Source: an uncultured Clostridia bacterium
GTDB lineage: Bacteria > Bacillota > Clostridia > Peptostreptococcales > Anaerovoracaceae
Length of the DNA stretch: 16,529 nucleotides
Reading direction: 5' to 3'
NCBI GenBank assembly: GCA_934277655.1
Contig: CAKQVC010000012.1
Location: forward strand, 1-16,529
The notes under the pieces were generated by a model. It saw only the letters and a program-made list of their open reading frames with translations, had not been told where the DNA came from and made no database searches. The position numbers and the translations under genes are program-made. This document shows, piece after piece, positions 1 through 7,198 of the stretch (the stretch's first letter is position 1; each line of letters starts with the position of its first letter).

Positions 1-475
1 ATGTAATATACACAAACAGCGAATGATTATTCAGTAAAGCACCGAAAAAAGGGATCTGATCCAGAAATGGAATATGCACTTTCGGCAGTGCAACAATTCC
101 ACTGTCAGAAAAAGTTCCTTTCACGCCGAAAATCGATCGGAGAAGATAAACTGTAAGTCCTCCTGCGAAAGTATTCAGCGCCATCCCGATGATAAATTCA
201 TCGCTCTTTAATTTTACCACAAATATCGCAAAAAATATACCTATTAATATTCCGATCAATACCGCCATCAGAACACCCATTGCCGCACTGGTACACAGAA
301 AGCTGAATGACACAGCAACAAAGGCTCCGATCAGGATCATGCCGTCCATTCCGATATTCATAATTCCTGCCTGTTCTGTCAGAAGACCTCCCATCGCCGC
401 CAGAATAACCGGAGTCGCACTTCGCAAAGTATTCTGCAGAAGTCCCATATTAAAAACGTCTAAAAACTGATTCAT
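1..475 (-). CDS. ABC transporter permease, BMP/nucleoside type (second permease, 3' end cut by window)
   Basis: The frame begins at ATG 475-473 and stays open to the left edge, giving about 158 residues (MNQFLDVFNMGLLQNTLRSA...). The sequence is strongly hydrophobic. It carries the conserved stretch GLLTEQAGIMNIGMDGMIL, typical of the second BPD_transp_2 permease in BMP-type importers (the position of NupQ/YufQ in Bacillus). The start overlaps the stop of the upstream permease gene as ATGA, so the two are translationally coupled. An AAAGGAG ribosome binding site lies inside the end of that gene. With the other permease it should form the membrane channel of the importer encoded at 475-4205. 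The substrate cannot be read from this piece; purine nucleosides are the usual one for the family. Confidence 0.93.
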   Translation of the reverse strand, partial: MNQFLDVFNMGLLQNTLRSATPVILAAMGGLLTEQAGIMNIGMDGMILIGAFVAVSFSFLCTSAAMGVLMAVLIGILIGIFFAIFVVKLKSDEFIIGMALNTFAGGLTVYLLRSIFGVKGTFSDSGIVALPKVHIPFLDQIPFFGALLNNHSLFVYIT

Positions 476-1575
476 CTGGTTTCTTCTCCTTTCCGAATCC
501 GTGCCTGTGCCTGCTTTTGAATTTTCCTGCTTTCCAGATAGCGGGAAACACCGCCTTCTGCAGCCATCAGGAAAATAATGATGGCAAAGATGATTTCTGA
601 AAGTTCAGATGAGATTCCTACCGAAAGCTCCATGGCGCTGGAACCGATATCAATGACTGCGAAAAAGAAACTCATCAAAATGATTCCCAACGGACTGTAG
701 TTCATGATCATGGCAACCAGCATGCCGTCATAATAAAACTCGTTGCTGATCGTGCTCAGAAATCGGCCCTGGTATCCATAAACTTCAAACATACCGACCA
801 GTCCGCAGATAACACCGGATGCTACCATGGACCAGATCATGATCTTGTCTGTTTTCAGACCGGAAAAGAATGCGAATCTCGGATTTTCTCCGGTAACTTT
901 CATCTCAAGACCGATACTCGTTTTTTCCATCAGATACCAGCAGAGCAGTGCAATGACCGCACTGTAGACGATCGCTGTGCTCAGATTGGATCTTGGGATG
1001 AGCTGTGAAAATGCAAAAGCTTTCGGAACTGCATCCGTTCCCCCAAGAACACCTTTATCATGTGTCATCAGCGGACCACCGCTGTTCACAAGATAGGTAC
1101 AGATGTATATTGCCACAGAATTCAGCATTATCGTTGTAATAACTTCGCTGATCTTCAGTTTTACCCGGAGGATTGCCGGAATCCATCCATAAATTCCGCC
1201 TGCCACAGCTGCTGAAAGAAAAGCAATTGGAAGTGCAATTACAGCAGGCATTCCCTGCAGCCAGATTCCAGTCATCGTTGCTGCCAGTCCTCCTAAAAAC
1301 AACTGACCCTCGCCTCCAACGTTAAACATTCCTGCCTTGGCTGCAACAGCCATCGCAAGCCCGGTTAAACATAAGGTCAGCATCTTCGCCAGTGTGTTTC
1401 CAAAAACTCTGCCGTTTCCAAATGCCCCTTTGATCATCGCTCCGTAGCCTTCCGCCGGATTATATCCAGTAACAGCCATCAACGCTGCTCCGATGAGAAG
1501 TGCGATCAGAATACTGGCAAGCAGCGACAGCAGGTAAGATTTTTTTTCAATCAAAACATTTTTTATCTTATTCAC
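472..1575 (-). CDS. ABC transporter permease, BMP/nucleoside type (first permease)
   Basis: This 367-residue polytopic membrane protein belongs to the BPD_transp_2 family and matches the NupP/YufP position of BMP-type nucleoside importers. The start is GTG 1575-1573. It is preceded by GGGGAGG at 8 nt spacing and overlaps the end of the ATPase gene by 8 bp. About eight to ten hydrophobic segments are visible. A conserved cytoplasmic-loop region around GMFNVGGEGQLFLGG near residues 84-98 is characteristic of the family, and LKISEVITTIMLNSVA near 140-155 is another hallmark. The C-terminus is basic (ESRKIQKQAQARIRKGEETR). It probably pairs with the next permease and the double ATPase to move substrate delivered by the lipoprotein at 3192-4205. 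Confidence 0.94.
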   Translation of the reverse strand: MNKIKNVLIEKKSYLLSLLASILIALLIGAALMAVTGYNPAEGYGAMIKGAFGNGRVFGNTLAKMLTLCLTGLAMAVAAKAGMFNVGGEGQLFLGGLAATMTGIWLQGMPAVIALPIAFLSAAVAGGIYGWIPAILRVKLKISEVITTIMLNSVAIYICTYLVNSGGPLMTHDKGVLGGTDAVPKAFAFSQLIPRSNLSTAIVYSAVIALLCWYLMEKTSIGLEMKVTGENPRFAFFSGLKTDKIMIWSMVASGVICGLVGMFEVYGYQGRFLSTISNEFYYDGMLVAMIMNYSPLGIILMSFFFAVIDIGSSAMELSVGISSELSEIIFAIIIFLMAAEGGVSRYLESRKIQKQAQARIRKGEETR

Positions 1576-3103
1576 TTGCTGTTCCTCCCCGGTTTCCTGT
1601 CATATAGTATCCGACAGACATCTTATCGATTTCTCCGGTTTTAAAATCTCCGGTGATCTTTCCTTCATACATTGTGACGATCCGGTCACTTAAGCGGAAA
1701 ATTTCATCCAGATCCGCACTGATAAGAAGAATCGCACATCCCTCATTTCGTTTGCGTATGATCTGCTGATGGATAAACTCCATTGCCCCGATATCGACTC
1801 CTCTGGTAGGCTGTGAAATCACAAGCACCGGAGTATCAAAGGAAAATTCTCTGGCAACGACAACTTTCTGCATATTACCACCAGATAGGGATCCCGCCAG
1901 TGTATCAATGCCGCTTCCGCGCATATCGAATTTTTCAAAAAGCTCTTCCGCATACCGGGTAATGGATGCTTTCTTCAAATGGATTCCTCTTCTCGCAAAC
2001 TCCGGTCTGCGTTCTTTCCCGACGACCAGGTTTTCCGTGATTGTCGACTGCGTCGAAACTCCTGTTGCAATTCGATCTTCCGGTATGTGAGCAGCTCCTA
2101 TCTGACGGATCTGTCCCGGACTTTTTCCGCAGATCGTTTCGCCATTGATGAAGATTTCTCCGCTGTCAGTTCTGCACATTCCCATGATTGCTTCCGCCAG
2201 CTGGCTTTGTCCATTTCCTTCAATGGCTGCAATTCCTACAATTTCTCCTGCGTGAACAGCCAGGGAAAGGTTTCGGACAGCTGGAATTCCTCTGTTGTCG
2301 GACACACAAAGGTTTTTAACATCTACCAGAATTTTTCCCGTCTTACCAGTCTTTTCAATATGATCGAACAGAACTTCTCTTCCGACCATCATGGACGCCA
2401 GTTTCCGTTCATCCATGTTTTTCGTTTCATTTACGCTGACCAGTCTGCCCTGCCGCATAACGCCTACCCGGTCTGAAATCTCCATTACCTCATAAAGTTT
2501 ATGGGTAATGATGATAACTGTCATGCCTTTTTCTTTTACAATCTTTCGGATAACCGCAAAAAGTTCCTCTGTTTCCTGAGGTATCAGTACGGCAGTCGGC
2601 TCGTCCAGGATCAGGATATCCGCTCCTTTATACAAGGACTTGAGTATTTCAACTCGCTGCTGCAGTCCAACACTGATCTCTCCGACAAGGTCTTTCGGAT
2701 TCACGACCAGTCCATATTCTTTTACCAGTTCTTCCGTAATCTGATTTGCTTTTTTCAGGTCATAAAAAATACCAAATTTTCTAGGTTCTTTACTGATAAC
2801 GATATTTTGTGCCACAGAGAATGAAGGCACCAGCATAAAGTGCTGATGCACCATGCCAACGCCCTGCTTTATTGCATTGGAAGGATGGTAACTGGTCACT
2901 TTCCGTCCTCTTATGTACACATCTCCATCTGTTGGCTTATGAATCCCATATAGAATATTCATCAATGTACTTTTTCCTGCCCCATTTTCCCCGACCAGTG
3001 CAAAGATTTCGCCCTTTTTGATTTCAAAAGACACGTCATCATTGGCCAGAACTCCTGGAAACTGCATGGACACGTGATCAAATTTAATAATTGGCTCGCT
3101 CAC
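1568..3103 (-). CDS. ABC transporter ATPase with two nucleotide-binding domains, BMP/nucleoside type
   Basis: This is the energising subunit of the importer, 511 residues from GTG 3103-3101. The frame is open back to an ATG at 3160, but that would place a 9-bp GC hairpin inside the first codons and has no good ribosome binding site. GTG 3103 is preceded by GTGAGG at 6 nt, and the protein then opens directly into the ABC fold (SEPIIKFDHVSMQFPGV). The first domain has Walker A GENGAGKST (residues 38-46), signature SVGLQQR and Walker B ILILDEPTAVL. The second domain is degenerate, as is usual for sugar/nucleoside double ATPases: EGNGQSQL replaces Walker A, the signature is LSGGNMQK, and VLVISQPTRGVD replaces Walker B. 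It resembles NupO/YufO and RbsA-type proteins. Its end overlaps the first permease by 8 bp. Confidence 0.95.
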   Translation of the reverse strand: MSEPIIKFDHVSMQFPGVLANDDVSFEIKKGEIFALVGENGAGKSTLMNILYGIHKPTDGDVYIRGRKVTSYHPSNAIKQGVGMVHQHFMLVPSFSVAQNIVISKEPRKFGIFYDLKKANQITEELVKEYGLVVNPKDLVGEISVGLQQRVEILKSLYKGADILILDEPTAVLIPQETEELFAVIRKIVKEKGMTVIIITHKLYEVMEISDRVGVMRQGRLVSVNETKNMDERKLASMMVGREVLFDHIEKTGKTGKILVDVKNLCVSDNRGIPAVRNLSLAVHAGEIVGIAAIEGNGQSQLAEAIMGMCRTDSGEIFINGETICGKSPGQIRQIGAAHIPEDRIATGVSTQSTITENLVVGKERRPEFARRGIHLKKASITRYAEELFEKFDMRGSGIDTLAGSLSGGNMQKVVVAREFSFDTPVLVISQPTRGVDIGAMEFIHQQIIRKRNEGCAILLISADLDEIFRLSDRIVTMYEGKITGDFKTGEIDKMSVGYYMTGNRGGTASE

Positions 3104-3128
3104 AATTTTCCTCACTATTAAAAGTATA

Positions 3129-3151
3129 GCGCAGCGCTCAATGCGCTGCGC
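3129..3151 (-). promoter_or_regulatory. Intercistronic GC hairpin between receptor and ATPase genes
   Basis: A perfect 9-bp all-GC stem (arms 3129-3137 and 3143-3151, 5-nt loop) lies between the lipoprotein gene (ends 3192) and the ATPase start (3103). In the minus-strand transcript it is followed by a short, weak T-rich tract (TATACTTTTAAT). It resembles a leaky terminator or an mRNA 3'-end stabiliser. Such elements commonly make the binding-protein message more abundant than that of the membrane subunits. Confidence 0.7.
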
Positions 3152-3191
3152 CTGTTTCATTCCAATCTGTCTTTGCTTTCAGGACAAATTT

Positions 3192-4205
3192 TTAGGATCT
3201 GGTTGTATCTACCTGAATGTCTCCGTCTACGATCTTAGCGCTGAGTTCATCTACTTCGGCTTTCAGTTTTTCGCCAACCTGCTGTGTAGAGTTTTCATCG
3301 CCATAGGAAATTCCGATATAACCGGTTCCCATATCAGCTGTCCAGATTCTTCCGCCTTCCCAGGTTCCCTTGCTTGCATAATTTGCAATAGCATCGTAAA
3401 TAGAAGTTCCGACTTCTTTCTTCATGGAACAGATGATGGTTTCATCATAGTTCGGAAGGGAAATCTTCTGATCCTGGTCTACACCGATGGCGTAAATTCC
3501 CTGTTCCGCACAGGCTTCAATGACGCCGTTACCAGTATTTCCGGCGATCTGGAAGATGACATCCGCTCCCTTGTCATGAAGTGCGATAGCACATTCCTTG
3601 CCTTTCGCCGGGTTTTCATAGTCGTTTGCATAGTTTACAACAACATCGACATCAGGATCTGCATATTTCGCACCCTGCTTGTAGCCAACAATAAAGTCGT
3701 TGATAACATCGCTGTTCTCGCCGCCAACAGCTCCGACAACACCGGAAGTTGACATCTTAGCTGCGATATAGCCTGCAAGGAAAGAGCCTTCGTTCTGTGC
3801 GTATTTGATGCACAGAATGTTTGGATGATCCTCCACATTTTCAACTTCGTTGTCAACCCAGATGAATTTCACATCTGGATATTCATCGGCAACTTCACTG
3901 ACATTATAGAACTGCCAGCCGACAGGAACCACTACATCCGCATTGTCTGCAGCATTTCGCATCTGCTGATCAAAATTTTCTTCATTACACTGAATATAGC
4001 TTACATTAACCCCATAGTCATCCGCAAGTCTGTCTGCACCCTCTTTCGCAGAATCGTTGAATGACTTGTCACCAAATCCAGAAGATACAACAACGCATAC
4101 TGATAATGCGTCCCCGTCTGTACTGTCATCACTTCCGCATCCTACTAAAGCGAACATGGAAATGATCAGAGTCAGTACCAGTAAAAGTGCTAAACTTTTT
4201 TTCAT
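3192..4205 (-). CDS. BMP-family substrate-binding lipoprotein
   Basis: This 337-residue extracellular receptor of the ABC importer is lipid-anchored to the membrane. The N-terminus has a lysine pair, a hydrophobic core and a lipobox LVGC, giving a predicted lipidated Cys23. The mature part follows the BMP/PnrA/TmpC pattern: VVVSSGFGDKSFNDSAKEG near residues 38-56, then a periplasmic-binding fold with FLAGYIAAKM, VGAVGG and later AIGVDQDQ. BMP proteins with known ligands mostly bind purine nucleosides, so nucleoside uptake is the likely role, but this is inferred from the family. It is the first gene of the operon, with GGAGG placed 6 nt before the ATG and its own promoter at 4329-4357. A hairpin separates it from the ATPase gene. 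Confidence 0.95.
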   Translation of the reverse strand: MKKSLALLLVLTLIISMFALVGCGSDDSTDGDALSVCVVVSSGFGDKSFNDSAKEGADRLADDYGVNVSYIQCNEENFDQQMRNAADNADVVVPVGWQFYNVSEVADEYPDVKFIWVDNEVENVEDHPNILCIKYAQNEGSFLAGYIAAKMSTSGVVGAVGGENSDVINDFIVGYKQGAKYADPDVDVVVNYANDYENPAKGKECAIALHDKGADVIFQIAGNTGNGVIEACAEQGIYAIGVDQDQKISLPNYDETIICSMKKEVGTSIYDAIANYASKGTWEGGRIWTADMGTGYIGISYGDENSTQQVGEKLKAEVDELSAKIVDGDIQVDTTRS

Positions 4206-4321
4206 GTTTTTCCTCCGTGATATACGAAAAGCCTTACTCGCCGGATGTATGATGCCGACGGACTCTCCGCGTCTTCAAAAGCATCGGAAATACTTTTGAG
4301 TTGATAAATAAAAAATCCATA
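4206..4321 (-). promoter_or_regulatory. Leader of the BMP importer mRNA, possibly structured
   Basis: This is the untranslated leader of about 115 nt predicted from the promoter at 4329-4357. It contains short potential stems: CAAAAG pairing with CTTTTG, and GGA/TCC plus GAC/GTC pairings around GACGCGGAGAGTCCGTC. A further CCGGCG-containing segment precedes the ribosome binding site. I could not match it to a known riboswitch; the purine riboswitch core sequences are not present. Regulation through it is only a possibility. Confidence 0.3.
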
Positions 4322-4328
4322 CTAGAAA

Positions 4329-4357
4329 AGTATAACACTTTTAGCCTCCGATTGCAA
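4329..4357 (-). promoter_or_regulatory. Sigma-A-type promoter of the BMP importer operon
   Basis: On the minus strand the -35 box is TTGCAA (4357-4352). A 17-bp spacer follows, then -10 box TATACT (4334-4329). This predicts a transcript start near 4321 and a leader of about 115 nt before the lipoprotein ATG. The promoter lies immediately downstream of a minus-strand terminator, which would isolate it from upstream transcription. Confidence 0.75.
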
Positions 4358-4362
4358 GTTTT

Positions 4363-4402
4363 AAAAAAAATCATCAGCACTCTTCGTTCAGAAGTGCTGA
4401 TG
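4363..4402 (-). terminator. Intrinsic terminator read on the minus strand, upstream of the BMP promoter
   Basis: A 10-bp perfect stem (arms 4372-4381 and 4393-4402) is followed, in the minus-strand direction, by a run of eight T residues (complement of 4363-4370). No minus-strand gene lies immediately upstream, since the next gene is on the plus strand and divergent. It either stops antisense or short non-coding transcripts, or is part of an attenuator for the BMP operon. Confidence 0.75.
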
Positions 4403-4416
4403 GTTGTAAAGATGAT

Positions 4417-4441
4417 TGTAAAAATGTGTATCATTTTTACA
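4417..4441. repeat. 25-bp AT-rich palindrome in the divergent intergenic region
   Basis: The arms TGTAAAAATG (4417-4426) and CATTTTTACA (4432-4441) are perfect inverted repeats around a 5-bp centre. The palindrome lies between the minus-strand BMP promoter and the plus-strand lipoprotein promoter. Its symmetry and position fit a dimeric repressor operator, but no known regulator consensus was recognised. Confidence 0.5.
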
Positions 4442-4494
4442 TAAACATAAAATTACTCACTTAGCATCGTGCATAACACTTCATCCGGTTTATA

Positions 4495-4503
4495 TGCTAC
4501 AAT
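4495..4503 (+). promoter_or_regulatory. Extended -10 promoter for the OB-fold lipoprotein gene
   Basis: TGCTACAAT (4495-4503) is an extended -10 element (TGN plus TACAAT) about 60 bp upstream of the ATG at 4567. The matching -35 position is poor. Transcription would start near 4510, downstream of the 25-bp palindrome. Confidence 0.45.
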
Positions 4504-4566
4504 GCAGTTGCTAACTTTTTTATATAGGAAAATAACTTAACTGATCATGGAGGAAGAAAGAAAAAA

Positions 4567-5028
4567 ATGAGAAAGAAAATCTTAGCAATAACTACGATTC
4601 TGGCTATGTGCCTTGCGCTATGTGCCTGCGGAGGTGGAACAGCTGCAACCATCACAGATAATGAAGGCAATACGGTACAGATGACAGCAAAAGAATTAAA
4701 AGAAATTTACCAGGAAAATGAGGCTCGATTTGATAAGTTATATGAAAATGCAGAAGTCACATTAACCGGAACTGTGGAATCCATAGACAGTAACTTTATG
4801 TACAAAGGTACTTCCACACGATACGACAGCATTAAATTAGAGGACGGTTGGCAAATTGATATAGCTCATGGCTCCCATGATGATATCTTACTAAAACTTA
4901 GTGCCGGAGACTCCATTACCGTAACGTCCGAAATCAATTCTGCTTTTGGCGCAAATATAACGCTTTGTTCAATGCTTTCAGACGACGGATGGCACTGGGA
5001 TGACTACTCAACAATTACATTAAATTAG
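4567..5028 (+). CDS. Small lipoprotein with a tRNA_anti-like OB fold
   Basis: This 153-residue secreted lipoprotein has an N-terminal RKK, a hydrophobic core and lipobox LCAC (lipidated Cys21). A stretch NEGNTVQMTAKELKEIYQEN and an amphipathic segment follow. From about residue 55 to the end comes a beta-rich domain (VTLTGTVESIDS, YDSIKLEDGWQIDI, LSAGDSITVTSEI, ITLCSML). This alternation matches the OB-fold tRNA_anti-like domain found in many Firmicutes lipoproteins, where the ligand is unknown. GGAGG lies 13 nt before the ATG, rather distant but with purine-rich sequence between. It is the first of two plus-strand genes. Its role is unknown; cell-surface binding is the most that can be inferred. 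Confidence 0.85.
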   Translation: MRKKILAITTILAMCLALCACGGGTAATITDNEGNTVQMTAKELKEIYQENEARFDKLYENAEVTLTGTVESIDSNFMYKGTSTRYDSIKLEDGWQIDIAHGSHDDILLKLSAGDSITVTSEINSAFGANITLCSMLSDDGWHWDDYSTITLN

Positions 5029-5044
5029 AAGTGAAACATGGACA

Positions 5045-5497
5045 ATGAATATAAAAAGACTTGTAAAATTATCTGTTATCCTCGTCTTATGTCTTTTTGC
5101 TACGGGTGTTGCCAATGCAGAAACCTATGACGGGGAATGCTACTATGAAACAATTGTACCAAACTTTGGATCCTTTATAGACGAATTGCATTCAGAAGCA
5201 CATATTGACCATACCACAAATACCTTACAGTATTGTTATAATATTGAAACTGCCCAATACTTTCCTATTTACCGTGACTTGCTTTTGGAACTCGATTTTA
5301 AGGAAATGTATTATCTCAAGGACGGACATGAAACGAATTACGGCATGATAAATGTTAAAAATAATACTGTTGTATTTTTCGGTATTACCTGCAATTGCGA
5401 GTCCGGTAGTGCTGACAATGATTACGTTTATGTAGATGTTGGGAACAGCTCACGTCTAAACGAAATTTTTTTGTATCAAGCAATCACATTAATTTAA
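5045..5497 (+). CDS. Small secreted protein of unknown function
   Basis: This 150-residue protein begins 16 nt after the OB-fold lipoprotein gene, so the two are probably co-transcribed. It has a clear signal peptide (basic NIKRLVK, hydrophobic core, cleavage expected after ANA at residue 25). The mature part is acidic and aromatic-rich with four cysteines (GECYY, LQYCYN, ITCNCE), compatible with one or two disulfides outside the cell. I recognise no family. The ribosome binding site is weak (AGAAGTG upstream), so translation may depend on coupling with the first gene. Codon use is AT-rich compared with the surrounding operons. An ATG at 5038 lies in another frame and does not extend this gene. 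Confidence 0.75.
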   Translation: MNIKRLVKLSVILVLCLFATGVANAETYDGECYYETIVPNFGSFIDELHSEAHIDHTTNTLQYCYNIETAQYFPIYRDLLLELDFKEMYYLKDGHETNYGMINVKNNTVVFFGITCNCESGSADNDYVYVDVGNSSRLNEIFLYQAITLI

Positions 5498-5503
5498 AAA
5501 TTT

Positions 5504-5529
5504 GAGGGGAAGCTTTACCGCTTCCCCTC
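5504..5529. terminator. Terminator shared by convergent genes
   Basis: A perfect 10-bp stem (5504-5513 and 5520-5529) with a 6-nt loop lies 7 nt after the plus-strand secreted-protein gene. It is also about 75 nt beyond the end of the minus-strand M15 peptidase gene. The T-rich tail is better on the minus strand (complement of AATTTAAAAATTT) than on the plus strand, but the hairpin probably serves both. Confidence 0.75.
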
Positions 5530-5603
5530 TAAAAAATATCTCTTTAAACTTGTACCTAGCTTCTACGAATCTGATTTTCTGACAAGGTACATTCCCGGTC
5601 TTT

Positions 5604-6059
5604 TTATTTCAACTCCTTAAACGGCATGTTTATCTGCTTGCCGGATCGTGAATCCCAGTGATAAAATTCTTTGGAATACCCGATGTTGCTGCCGAGGTGG
5701 ATTCCCCACGTATAGAGTCCTATTTCTCCAACAATGCCATGGGTCTCACAGATTTCTCTCCATTTTTTTGCGTAGCGTATGAAATCTTTTTCGCTGACTC
5801 CCGGTTTTCCCCAATCTGACGCACAGCCGCGTAGATGCGAAGAATTTGCGTTTCCTCCGACTTTTTTGTTATAGGCAGAAGTACGGAACCATGAATTAAT
5901 TGTCATTGGTTTTCCGAGCCATCGCCTGAATTCCTCCATGCACTGTGCCTGTACGATCGCAGCTGCCGTCAGTTTCACGATTCCAGTCTGATTTTTTGCA
6001 TACTCCGCAAAGGTAAAATGCTTCGTTAGATTAGTTCCGGAAACTTTGATGGTTGCCAT
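5604..6059 (-). CDS. Peptidase M15A-type protein (D-Ala-D-Ala carboxypeptidase / endolysin-like)
   Basis: This 151-residue single-domain protein of the zinc M15 (Peptidase_M15_3) family cleaves peptidoglycan cross-links in characterised members. The signature S-x-H-x-x-G-x-A-x-D is present as SSHLRGCASD (H75 and D82 as zinc ligands), and the third ligand is probably H121 in GIHLGS. NSWFRTSAYNKKVGGN (residues 55-70) is the typical substrate-side segment before it. There is no signal peptide and no cell-wall-binding domain, as in phage endolysins that depend on a holin. No holin or other phage gene is nearby. An AGGGGG ribosome binding site precedes the ATG by 7-8 nt. It is convergent with the plus-strand pair and may be a phage remnant or domesticated lysin. 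Confidence 0.88.
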   Translation of the reverse strand: MATIKVSGTNLTKHFTFAEYAKNQTGIVKLTAAAIVQAQCMEEFRRWLGKPMTINSWFRTSAYNKKVGGNANSSHLRGCASDWGKPGVSEKDFIRYAKKWREICETHGIVGEIGLYTWGIHLGSNIGYSKEFYHWDSRSGKQINMPFKELK

Positions 6060-6187
6060 AATAACACCCCCTTTTCATGTTTTCAGGCAAAAATGTGAAG
6101 CCTTGCTTTTCCCTGCATCGCAATTTTCCCCCATGATCAGGATATGGGCGTTCATTAAATTCGGTGTTCTTTTGCCCGTATTTCTGC

Positions 6188-7186
6188 TTATTTCATCGCT
6201 TCTTCGATTGCAACTGCCACCGCGACGGTCGCACCGACCATCGGGTTATTGCCCATGCCGACATAGCCCATCATCGCTACGTGAGCCGGAACGGAAGAAG
6301 ATCCTGCAAACTGTGCATCAGAATGCATTCTTCCCATAGTATCCGTCATGCCGTAAGAAGCCGGTCCTGCCGCCATGTTGTCCGGATGAAGGGTTCTTCC
6401 TGTACCGCCACCGCTGGCAACAGAAAAATATTTTTTACCCTGTTCGATACATTCTTTCTTGTAAGTACCTGCAACCGGGTGCTGGAATCTGGTCGGATTT
6501 GTGGAATTTCCGGTAATGGAAACGTCTACGCCCTCTTTATGCATGATAGCAACGCCTTCACGAACATCATCCGCACCATAGCAGCGAACTTCCGCACGTT
6601 CCCCTTTAGAATATGGAATTTCCTTTACAACTGCCAGCTCACCGGTATAATAATCGAACTGTGTCTGCACGTAAGTAAATCCGTTGATACGGGAAATGAT
6701 CTGTGCAGCATCCTTTCCGAGACCGTTCAAGATAACACGAAGCGGTTTCTTACGGACTTTATTCGCAGATTTTGCGATACCGATAGCGCCTTCTGCTGCT
6801 GCAAAGGATTCATGTCCTGCCAGGAAAGCGAAGCATTCCGTTTCTTCACTGAGAAGCATGGCCGCCAAATTTCCGTGACCCAGACCCACCTTTCTGTCTT
6901 CTGCAACTGAGCCCGGCAGACAGAATGCCTGCAATCCTTCTCCGATTGCTTTCGCTGCTTCATTTGCCTTGCTGCAGCCTTTCTTTATTGCAATCGCCGC
7001 ACCTGCCACATATGCCCAGCATACATCCTCGAAGCAGATCGGCTGAATTTCTTTCGCAATTTTATATGGATCAATGCCCTTATCCTTGCAGATCTTTTCT
7101 GCATCTTCCAGAGAAGCAATGCCGTATGCGGCGAGGGCTTTGTTGATCTTTTCAATCTTTCTGTCGTAATTTTCAAACGTTATCAT
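6188..7186 (-). CDS. GGGtGRT-family protein
   Basis: This 332-residue soluble protein carries the family-defining motif GGGTGRT at residues 259-265, within FSVASGGGTGRTLHPDN. The length is the usual one for the family. Other conserved-looking blocks are GHGNLAAMLLSEETECFAFLAGHESFAAAEGAIGIA (near 103-138) and a glycine-rich C-terminus (MGYVGMGNNPMVGATVAVAVAIEEAMK). The biochemical role of the family is not established to my knowledge. It is second in a two-gene operon after a NifU/IscU-like scaffold, which suggests a metal or iron-sulfur connection. GGGAGGT sits 6 nt before the ATG, and the gap to the upstream gene is only 12 nt. Confidence 0.92.
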   Translation of the reverse strand: MITFENYDRKIEKINKALAAYGIASLEDAEKICKDKGIDPYKIAKEIQPICFEDVCWAYVAGAAIAIKKGCSKANEAAKAIGEGLQAFCLPGSVAEDRKVGLGHGNLAAMLLSEETECFAFLAGHESFAAAEGAIGIAKSANKVRKKPLRVILNGLGKDAAQIISRINGFTYVQTQFDYYTGELAVVKEIPYSKGERAEVRCYGADDVREGVAIMHKEGVDVSITGNSTNPTRFQHPVAGTYKKECIEQGKKYFSVASGGGTGRTLHPDNMAAGPASYGMTDTMGRMHSDAQFAGSSSVPAHVAMMGYVGMGNNPMVGATVAVAVAIEEAMK

Positions 7187-7198
7187 CTCTGCACCTCC

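Noticed and set aside
4206..4321. Purine riboswitch in front of the BMP importer
   Set aside because: Nucleoside importers are often controlled this way, but the conserved core segments of purine riboswitches are not present on the minus strand here.
4567..6059. Prophage remnant as explanation for the M15 peptidase
   Set aside because: Only the lysin-like gene is present. No holin, structural, integrase or attachment-site sequence was seen, so a prophage cannot be claimed.
6164..6910. 248-residue open frame on the plus strand
   Set aside because: It is fully antisense to the GGGtGRT gene, is rich in Cys/His/Arg/Phe as expected from reverse-strand reading, and has no ribosome binding site or recognisable domain.
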